Assembly: GCA_964023275.1 (NCBI GenBank)
Contig: OZ029928.1
Location: 1,736,001-1,800,000, forward strand
Length of the DNA stretch: 64,000 bases
Direction of reading: 5' to 3'
From: Norana najaformis
Taxonomy: Eukaryota > Annelida > Clitellata > Crassiclitellata > Hormogastridae
Position 1 is the first letter of the stretch, and each line of letters opens with the position of its first letter. The notes under the pieces were generated by a model that saw only the letters and a program-made list of their open reading frames with translations, made no database searches and had not been told where the DNA came from. The position numbers and the translations under genes were made by a program. Shown in pieces: positions 59,401 to 64,000 of this stretch.

Positions 59401-61901
59401 ACCTGGTGGAAGCGTATAAAAGTGTCAATGTGTCAGGTTGTTGTAAGTACTGAAGACGAGATTCTAAGTTTTCTTCACATTAAATTAGAATCTTCACTGT
59501 TACATTTTGCTTAATACTCGCTTACGTTATAGGTTTGTAACGTATATGATTTAAAAAGGTAATTGTAAAAGAAATATGCTCCTTTTAAGCGTAGGGCAAA
59601 CTGTCATTGAGACAGTTAACATCACAGCATTTCTGACTGAGGACAGTTACAAGCGATAAAACATTATAAACCCATAAGGCAGAACGAAAATTGAGATGAG
59701 ATCGGTTGCATCAATATAGGCCTAAGGGATAACGAGCGATTTACCAGAGTTAAGATCAATTAGAACTGGTGCTGTAACTATACAGATTCACAAACCCGTG
59801 GCGTCTAACATAAAATATGAGACTTGAGATAGCATATAAGTTCTACTCTATCCTAATCTCAGACCTTGCATTGCACAGTTATGTTAGTGTACAAGACTTT
59901 CAGACCATCTGTGCATGCATACTATTACCCAAACGGGGAGCTTTGTTGCAAACCAAAATCAGACAACAAATGCGTTGCACGTGTTTTGTGAAGGAAATAT
60001 TGCGACTGTTGAGGAAACCTTTTAGCAGTCACAGAAAATTCCAACAAGTTCAAAATAAATAACAACTCTGAAACATGCTGGTAGGAGAATATGCATTAAA
60101 CTAAACTCTGAGGTGCATGGGGTGTCAGCGAAACCCTTCTGTCAAACTAGCCTTTCACTGATTACGTATGTTAGTCCTGAAGAAGATAGGTAGGCTTTTG
60201 TTACCTTATCTGCTACCTGGAATTTGCTAGTGAAGGGCCAGTGCTGTTTTTCTTGACAGCTTATTCCCCTATAACCACAACGTATTTTACGGACAACACT
60301 TCGCGTAAGTAACTTTGTTGCACTTTTTGCCTAATCAACTAGACGAGGTTGCGCGCTTTTTCCCGTACTAGTCCATTCTCATGGCTTTCGCTGCCTTTAG
60401 CTTTGTGGCGATATCTCTTTTTCTCGTACTTCATTTCCATACAAGTTAAGACTCTTAATGCTAGACTGCCACGCGTTTAGGTAAATTTATGATTTTTACG
60501 GTACAAATGTCGGTTAATGTTAATAATATTTACATCCTAAATTATGTCGACGACCTTCGAAGTTGTGAGTCGATGAGGCTTCGAATCGTAGACTCATGTA
60601 GCACAGTGTTAACTCGAGAAAAGACGCAGTCTTGACACTTTTCTAACGTTTAATTAATCAAAATCAACATTTCAATCACGACAGTACTTCGATCACGATA
60701 TGAAACTTTGCACTCACTAATACATAACTTACTATCGTCAGCAATAATCAACGACTTCTGTAACTCAATAAAATGAGTACATGACTAACCATCTCTGCAG
60801 CATGTTTTCGCGCTCTCCGTTAAAATGCTTTCGCGACAGGTTTTCATAGGATTTTCCGCCACATCATCAGACAAGTCTAGAGACGCCTGTGACGCATTTC
60901 TGACATCAGATAATACGCGCGAACGCCTAAGTGATTACTGTGAGCCGATCGGCGTCACATCAACCCTAGCTCGCGATCGCTGTGTGGTAGAAAGACGCAC
61001 ACATCTGTCAGAGGCAAGTGATCAATGCGTAGCAAACAGACTCGTCCAGTATCAACCGTCGCGCGATTGATTCGTGCCAGAACAAGTCAACAACCAGACG
61101 ACTCATCGACGTAACGGTAGAGAAAATTCCGGCTTAGCCCGGGATGTCCGCCAACCAATCACAAACAAATCAATAACTAAATGATTAATCCCTGTGACGT
61201 CATAGAAATTCCGATACAAACGCGAGCTTAAAACTTGCTTATTCAAGAGCGGAAACATTGCATTCACTTATTTATAATTGATTTTTCAGACCTTAATGGC
61301 ATTTTCTTTAGCTAAGCTGAACAGTCTAATATATACAATCATTCATACATAATATTTTCCTACTGTCGTTACAGGTCTCGACTTCAAAAAGAAATTTATT
61401 ATTTTGTTTTCGGTTTATTTAAGAATGCTCATCTTCTGAGACTGCGGCAATCGTGTTGGGTGTCCTACTCGCAATTGCTATCACAACGAATATATTCAGC
61501 CTTGTTCTTTTTCTTCGCAAGGGTAACCGTTTTCTTGATAGATGTAATGATAAGACACGTATTCACTCTTTCTACATTACTTTGTTACTTGGTATCGAAA
61601 TGTACCAAAAAAAAGAAACATTTAGTTAATACAATTTTAATTGTTATTATAATATTACAATTATTTCTTTATGGACTTTTTCAGTGTATATTGGAGATAG
61701 CGTTTACGTTTATATTTACAACATCAGTTTTTATTTATTATATTTTATACAATAAAATTTTGCTTAAAAGGTGCCGTCAACCAAAGAGATTCCAGTGAGC
61801 CTGAAGTAACACAGCCAACAAGTAATTCAGAAGAACCGCACTACCAGGATCTTTTTAAAGAAACGTTGGCAAAACCTGAATACGAAGAACTTCATCACTA
61901 G
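35424..61901 (+). CDS. Gene B: ITAM-bearing Ig-superfamily receptor (Alr-like)
   Basis: Seven exons: signal peptide 35424-35478, Ig1 37753-38076, Ig2 56336-56683, Ig3 57920-58183, Ig4 59164-59442, membrane 61424-61522, tail 61771-61901. All borders are GT/AG and phase 1. Introns are about 2.3, 18.3, 1.2, 1.0, 2.0 and 0.25 kb. The product is predicted to be a type I plasma-membrane receptor whose own tail carries an ITAM, so it could signal through Src/Syk-type kinases without an adaptor. If Ig4 is spliced straight to the membrane exon, the junction codon is TAA; Ig3 to membrane reads open. Either Ig4 is alternative or a small spacer exon was missed (a 15-nt candidate is at 60175-60189). Resemblance to Hydractinia Alr genes is architectural. 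Confidence 0.85.
35705..35835 (-). mobile_element. LINE 3' tail (family of 27870-28830)
   Basis: It matches the 3' end of the LINEs at 27.87 and 53.6 kb (GCGCGGATGTATGTTCTC), then jumps to sequence matching 28557, showing an internal deletion. Located in gene B intron 1. Confidence 0.7.
35840..36410 (-). mobile_element. LINE C-terminal fragment
   Basis: The minus frame (149 aa) reads LYACEAWTIKKTDKDKILAF, MRRKLRLFGHICRMDGSRK and RRGRPNREWTDDIRDWC, the C-terminus of a common animal LINE endonuclease/RT. Its 3' end has a TGATGATG tail. Confidence 0.85.
36411..36675. repeat. Intron sequence with TCTG/TCTA microsatellite
   Basis: A degenerate tetranucleotide repeat (CTGT, TCTA) covers about 36595-36670. 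The rest is not recognised. Confidence 0.6.
36675..36990 (-). mobile_element. LINE C-terminus and 3' end
   Basis: The minus frame holds GGSKAWTSLPSLVLSVNSLMY, like the WNSLP motif before LINE ends. Nucleotide similarity to 3320-3620 shows both belong to one family. Confidence 0.65.
37020..37120. repeat. Tetranucleotide microsatellite
   Basis: Runs of CTGT, CGTC, CACC and ATCT units with gradual interconversion. Confidence 0.8.
37330..37555 (+). mobile_element. LINE C-terminal fragment with ATAA tail
   Basis: Plus frames include a CxCG-like knuckle (CSCGEIQTMSHIVDVC in one frame) and FPGGLSALHVADEAA..WLS, the C-terminal zinc knuckle of many animal LINEs. An (AAAT)n tail follows at about 37535-37553. 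Confidence 0.7.
37753..38076 (+). CDS. Gene B exon 2: Ig1 (V-like domain)
   Basis: 324 nt, acceptor TTCTTAG, donor GTCAGA (weaker than gene A), phase 1 at both ends. The product VNGVITDPPLNTV...LLTVIG has the Ig cysteines (ILTCTSS, GVYTCSDS), the tryptophan of LQNWIF and an extra cysteine pair (LGCMV, NACSL). It is almost identical to gene A Ig1, while the other domains have diverged strongly. A Gypsy element begins 31 bases after the donor. Confidence 0.9.
38108..38449 (-). repeat. 3' LTR of the Gypsy fossil
   Basis: Bounded by TGTCAC and GTGACA. Similar over its length to 44031-44370. Confidence 0.85.
41690..42870 (-). mobile_element. LINE inserted in the Gypsy fossil
   Basis: A 273-aa minus frame covers RT from DHNILLRRLQLSFG through GVPQGSVLGPLLYILYTAD, LYGDDVQ (in place of YADD), LRLNPAKTQLIWFG, VRNLGVIL and RIDYCNSVLAGL. 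A second frame carries the C-terminus (AFAVVGPSLWNELPLSLR). The 3' tail is (ATACA)n at about 41694-41712. It is 5' truncated and younger than its host element. Confidence 0.85.
44031..44370 (-). repeat. 5' LTR of the Gypsy fossil
   Basis: Bounded by TGTCAT and GTGACA, matching 38108-38449. Flanks are microsatellite-like, so no target duplication is certain. Confidence 0.85.
44371..45049. repeat. Simple repeats and unclassified sequence
   Basis: TATG/TTTA microsatellites flank a block with an AATAAA signal (about 44.70 kb). A GTAT/GCAT tetranucleotide-like repeat follows at 44765-44880. No gene seen. Confidence 0.5.
45050..47080 (+). mobile_element. LINE, RT to 3' end, heavily decayed
   Basis: The plus frame 45804-46061 holds FQEGNSTEMVLLRLITDFCD and AYVSAAFDTVEYNILL (RT). 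Later frames hold QLHSVLN, ANIPKVSHFYTT and FSQLLDSLA, the thumb and C-terminus. The 3' end runs into a CATA microsatellite. Confidence 0.7.
47085..47180. repeat. CATA tetranucleotide microsatellite
   Basis: (ACATACAT)n with variants. It also produces spurious frames on both strands. Confidence 0.85.
47185..47715. other. Gene B intron 2, no recognised content
   Basis: A T-rich segment, then an unassigned block (47460-47700) that ends at the HX copy 2 boundary. No supported gene. Confidence 0.4.
47893..47957 (+). promoter_or_regulatory. Heat-shock-element array of HX copy 2
   Basis: Thirteen phased 5-base units alternate nGAAn and nTTCn, as in copy 1. Only units 2 (TATCT) and 8 (GTCCG) miss the consensus, and unit 2 is canonical in copy 1, so the ancestor probably had at least 12 good units. 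TATAAATA follows within about 5 bases and the start codon lies 83 bases downstream. Confidence 0.88.
47959..47977 (+). promoter_or_regulatory. TATA box region of HX copy 2
   Basis: TATAAATA directly after the heat-shock array, with a second TATAAATA about 12 bases later. A TTCAGTTTAG initiator-like motif follows near 48000. Together these look like a compact inducible promoter. Confidence 0.6.
48040..49846 (+). pseudogene. HX transposase, broken (copy 2)
   Basis: The start MASRGCKHPADAFCYDCGQ aligns with CG1 and CG2 starts. Exon 1 ends at about 48246; the intron is 48247-48466 (GTAAGA...TTGCAG); exon 2 resumes with WYRGEKEAMKFTIPRIWREP. Further motifs: HIKLSLMKQFV, KVHILDFHLDNLKENMG and KEQGERFHHKI. 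The same A missing near the exon 1 end as in copy 1, an in-frame stop after KKYSV and later frameshifts make it non-functional. The intron sets HX apart from intronless CG1 and CG2. Confidence 0.75.
49994..50215 (+). repeat. tRNA-derived SINE nested in HX copy 2
   Basis: A GC-rich block within AT-rich sequence contains an A-box-like TTAGCTACATCAGTAAGC (about 50020) and, some 55 bases on, a B box GGTTCGCGTCC (about 50084) inside a T-arm-like CCAGG...CCCGG. This is the internal pol III promoter layout of a tRNA-derived SINE. The tRNA-unrelated part holds GTGCGCGGGG and GTGCGCGGGT repeats. It is too degenerate for a working tRNA gene. Confidence 0.6.
50400..50670 (+). mobile_element. LINE endonuclease fragment
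   Basis: A plus frame reads YNSQLLITGELNIHFKDS, like LLITGDFNIHLED of APE endonucleases, and later FDLLL. Confidence 0.55.
50700..53625 (+). mobile_element. LINE, nearly full length but decayed
   Basis: Plus frames give APE endonuclease (FMIIANIYRPPSS, TRNGNLQDFLITDN, SDYSFITASVAL) and RT (FKTALVTPLL, a decayed NYRPISN, STET, LSAAFDIVGHS in one frame, GVPQGSVLGPLVF, DLAINFDKSEAII). The thumb and C-terminus follow (GRSCFYHIKGFHYIRHS, WNRLPQKTR). A (AAATA)n tail is at 53608-53625. Same family as the minus copies at 27.87 and 35.7 kb. Many frameshifts. Confidence 0.8.
53690..54680 (+). mobile_element. LINE RT fragment
   Basis: Plus frames read FETVDRDIFMKNLETLFGVM, GLPQGSVLG, and then LNPEILQFIWVPVG, a decayed RLNPxKTQFIW motif. 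Separate from the preceding LINE. Confidence 0.65.
54690..56335. other. Gene B intron 2, 3' part, no recognised content
   Basis: AT-rich with only short frames. No domain or clear repeat seen. It ends at the Ig2 acceptor. Confidence 0.45.
56336..56683 (+). CDS. Gene B exon 3: Ig2
   Basis: 348 nt, acceptor TTTTCAG, donor GTCAGT, phase 1 at both ends. The product starts DQSPTITYNDTQDV and has IITCTLNYNGS, APTLQPYFYW and PYTCHVYL, matching gene A Ig2 in layout but with fewer than half of residues identical. N-glycosylation sites NGS, NVS, NNT, NCS. Confidence 0.88.
56684..57919. other. Gene B intron 3
   Basis: Contains a CATT microsatellite (about 57090-57130) and a GC-richer block (57130-57560) with a charged minus frame of 69 aa that I cannot assign. 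No gene supported. Confidence 0.5.
57920..58183 (+). CDS. Gene B exon 4: Ig3 (I-set-like)
   Basis: 264 nt, acceptor TTTGAAG, donor GTAAGT, phase 1 at both ends. The product YPPSLPEIVATSSGF contains NLTCYSDGNPPP, YNWVDL and SYTCNAL, and ends ITNITC. It corresponds to gene A exon 4 at the window start. Confidence 0.85.
58184..59163. other. Gene B intron 4, no recognised content
   Basis: AT-rich, no frame or repeat recognised. It ends in a CT-rich tract before the Ig4 acceptor. Confidence 0.45.
59164..59442 (+). CDS. Gene B exon 5: Ig4, cysteine-rich
   Basis: 279 nt, acceptor TTTTCCAG, donor GTAAGT, phase 1 at both ends. The product IAFIEFPRAKNMHISGQTC has a cysteine cluster (CSYDFCECEC), then SILCYVDAFPPP, YEWLLPDG and IFVCRSYK, an Ig fold with extra cysteines. 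Joined directly to the membrane exon the split codon becomes TAA. No gene A counterpart is in the window. Confidence 0.8.
59443..61423. other. Gene B intron 5
   Basis: A 15-nt candidate micro-exon (60175-60189, between TTAG and GTAGGC, phase 1) would keep the frame open between Ig4 and the membrane exon; it is only a possibility. The block at 60540-61200 is CpG-richer than the rest and may be an unrecognised repeat. Confidence 0.35.
61424..61522 (+). CDS. Gene B exon 6: membrane span
   Basis: 99 nt, acceptor TTTAAG, donor GTAACC, phase 1 at both ends. It encodes a short stem (CSSSET), a hydrophobic segment AAIVLGVLLAIAITTNIF followed by SLVLFL, and a basic stop-transfer RK. No charged residue lies in the span, as expected for a receptor that does not need a charged adaptor. 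Confidence 0.85.
61771..61901 (+). CDS. Gene B exon 7: cytoplasmic tail with ITAM
   Basis: It reads GAVNQRDSSEPEV to the stop TAG at 61899-61901, 42 residues after the split glycine. An ITAM spans 61842-61892: YQDL, nine residues, YEEL, preceded by acidic residues. This fits the YxxL/I-x(6-12)-YxxL/I rule. ITAMs recruit tandem-SH2 kinases once phosphorylated; Hydractinia Alr tails are known to carry ITAM-like motifs. Confidence 0.85.
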
Positions 61902-63877
61902 GTCCATTCAGTAGAGTTTAACAGTTGATAGTGAATTCGGGATCAGCGTTTAAAAACCTATACGGTGATATTAAAATATTTTGCTTAGCCTACTATTTAA
62001 TTTTAGTAATCTTGTAAATAAGGTTTCGTAAGTGTCTTGGTCGAATGTTTTACAGCTCATATTTTCCGCTGATGGTCACTATAATTGGATGTGGCGCATT
62101 AGAAATAAGTTAAATTGCATCATTCAGCGTTTGTTTGTTTTTAACTTTAATAACTTGGTCCTAAATCATATTTGTTATCTTGGCTGAAACTTCATAATCA
62201 ATAACTAATCGAACATAATGAGAAGGTTTCTGAAATTCTAGTTTTTGAAAGTATGTCTTGGCGCAGCATTTTTTAAATCCAATAATTTCCTGATTCCCAC
62301 CGAACTTCGTTCAATGCATGTACAAGCAAATTCTTGGAACGTTTAATTAAACTTAATATAACTTAAGTTTCGAATATTTGGTGTAGCATTTTAGTACATC
62401 GCTGTAAGCCTATAGAGCCTACCTATATCAAGATTTGAAGCAAAGCAGTATTGCGCTAGTACAGCTACAATCCTTATACTGTTTTGTGGGCTACAGAACC
62501 TAGACATTAACGATGTGTTGTGAGAAACATTTTCTCAAAAAAGGCATATACTGTATAATATGTGCTGACTTAAACGAAAAGGCGCTGTTCAGAACATTTT
62601 CAAGGCATTATAATAAGATGTGGCTTATAATATGGCATATATAAAAAAACATTTATAATCTAGTATAATGGCATCTACAGCGGTCCTGTGACAAATTGAA
62701 TATGCACTGCCAAATAATTGAAAAATAGTTGTTCCAGTTGTTAAAATTTGTGGTTGACTGCGTGATATGCTACCAATGATCAGACCCATTTTATATAGTT
62801 GTCATTGGATCTTGTATATTGAATCACATCATGTGTAGTGCTGTGGTTTAAAGAATAAATACAAATCCGTATAGATTCGCTAACGTAGTATCATCGCGCG
62901 TTGAATAAATGTCACGGGGATATTTTGGCTTATAACCATATCAATTCATGGTTTGCTGAAGAGTCCAATATTGTCTGTCGGGTAAAATATACTGTGGACT
63001 TTAATATAAAACATGCTTATCTGCCAGGCATTTTGTAATGTTTGTCAGTAAACTAACTTCCTCGTTGATAGCTGTAGTGGCACTTTGCCAGCCATAATAC
63101 GAAGCACACTCTGTTGCTGTTAATATGTAGGCTATCGGACCTCTCTAGTTGTACCGCTGGCTATTCAATATTTTGCTGACTGCTAGGCCTATCTTGTAGT
63201 ATACATTGCCCTACTTTTGCTATTTGTCCGATAAAGTGTTGAGACTAACCTGTCAGCGATCAGAGTGATTAAACTCCATCACTCCAGAGCGATTTCATTC
63301 AGATAACTAATAAAATCGAAATGAAAAGAACTGTTGCGTCTGACTGAAGATCGGTTCTAACCTCCAAAAAATTTACCTACTGCATCAACATTATTCGTAA
63401 AGCTGATTCATATCTACTAGAGGCTGTTGGAGTTGTAAAATGGGGAGCCAAAAGTTTCTCTGAGAGCTACAGCCATCTTAGGGTAAACGAAAATTTGTCA
63501 GTTTAAACAGAATTTGTAAAATTTAGCTTGGGGTGGATGGATCGGTTGCGTCTAGTTCTGCGGCATTCGACCAAGGAAGGTCAAATTTTCAACAGTGTGA
63601 AATTTTGATCGGCATTATGCGTAAAATAATAGATAAAAACAGCGCTGAACACCGGTATAGAATAGACAATAATTGGGCATTGTAATATTAGCTAACTGCA
63701 AAAGTCTGAGGTATTCGCCAGATGGCAGATTAAGATTCCTTTTGATAACTAAAAGACTACTTATGCACTCCTATTCGCCAGGTGGCAGAGCAATTCGCAA
63801 CCAATATGCATTTTATTTATACCGAACCAAATTTAATAAACTCTTATTCGCCAGGTGGGAGACCAGGATAATCACAC
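61902..63877. other. Gene B 3' UTR and downstream region
   Basis: AATAAA signals at 62854-62859 and 62904-62909 are candidate gene B poly(A) signals. No further coding frame is supported before the window end. Confidence 0.45.
63712..63862 (+). repeat. Three copies of TATTCGCCAG(A/G)TGG
   Basis: The motif starts at 63712, 63772 and 63845, each copy centred on an E-box (CAGATG or CAGGTG) and two followed by CAGA. It lies just upstream of the segment homologous to the gene B 5' flank, so it may be regulatory. Confidence 0.5.
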
Positions 63878-64000
63878 ATTAATTACACAATGAGTACAGA
63901 AAGACATTTAAGATCTTGTCTAATCAGATTCGTTGTTATGCGTTTAATTCAGAAGGATAAATCGAAAGACAAGATCAAATATGTTTATTTTACAACACAA
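63878..64000 (+). promoter_or_regulatory. 5' flank of a presumed third paralogue (gene C)
   Basis: It aligns with 35027-35180, upstream of gene B exon 1, in the same orientation. At that spacing the signal-peptide exon would start roughly 250 bases beyond the window. Confidence 0.65.

Noticed and set aside
60825-61070. 81-aa frame in gene B intron 5
   Set aside because: No recognisable domain, no splice context, CpG-rich block that may be a repeat.
61460-61798. 112-aa hydrophobic plus-strand frame
   Set aside because: It is out of frame with the membrane exon, crosses an intron and is driven by AT-rich sequence.

Overview
This is animal genomic DNA, about 40% GC, with spliceosomal introns and very dense transposon debris: LINEs of several clades on both strands, a Ty3/Gypsy element, three related families of one DNA transposon type and a tRNA-like SINE. 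The host genes and the element set suggest a marine invertebrate. The receptor layout (signal peptide, V-like Ig domain, further Ig domains, one membrane span, ITAM tail, all exons joined in phase 1) resembles the Alr allorecognition/histocompatibility family of the hydrozoan Hydractinia. That match comes from architecture only and no database was searched.

Host genes. Two paralogous Ig-receptor genes lie head to head. Gene A is on the minus strand: signal-peptide exon 29354-29300, Ig1 26395-26072, Ig2 10078-9734, Ig3 from 213 and running off the window start. Gene B is on the plus strand: signal-peptide exon 35424-35478, Ig1 37753-38076, Ig2 56336-56683, Ig3 57920-58183, Ig4 59164-59442, membrane exon 61424-61522, tail exon 61771-61901. 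Exon 1 is 55 nt and Ig1 is 324 nt in both. The last ~120 bases of the window resemble the sequence upstream of gene B exon 1, so a third paralogue probably starts just beyond the window.

Transposons. Elements called CG1 here (5438-7843 and 32613-35023, nearly identical and inverted) and CG2 (29726-32348, intact 567-573 aa transposase) share CACTGG ends and a GCTGATTCC subterminal motif; CG2 and one CG1 copy show a TTA target duplication. A third family, HX (about 18262-22416 and 47716-50392), encodes a homologous transposase with an intron. HX carries, just upstream of its TATA box and start codon, a 65-bp array of 13 phased heat-shock-element pentamers. This array is the most novel feature seen. 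An R2-clade LINE (13560-16960), a Gypsy element with integrase upstream of reverse transcriptase (38108-44370) and more than 20 LINE fragments fill the introns.

Layout. 1-29.4 kb: gene A and its 9.5 and 16 kb introns packed with LINEs, one CG1, the R2-like element and one HX. 29.4-35.4 kb: the divergent intergenic region, split by CG2 and CG1. 35.4-61.9 kb: gene B, with an 18 kb second intron holding the Gypsy element, LINEs, the second HX and the SINE. 61.9-64 kb: gene B 3' region and the upstream flank of the presumed third gene. The receptor presumably signals through its own ITAM after ligand or self/non-self contact, as inferred from the family resemblance.
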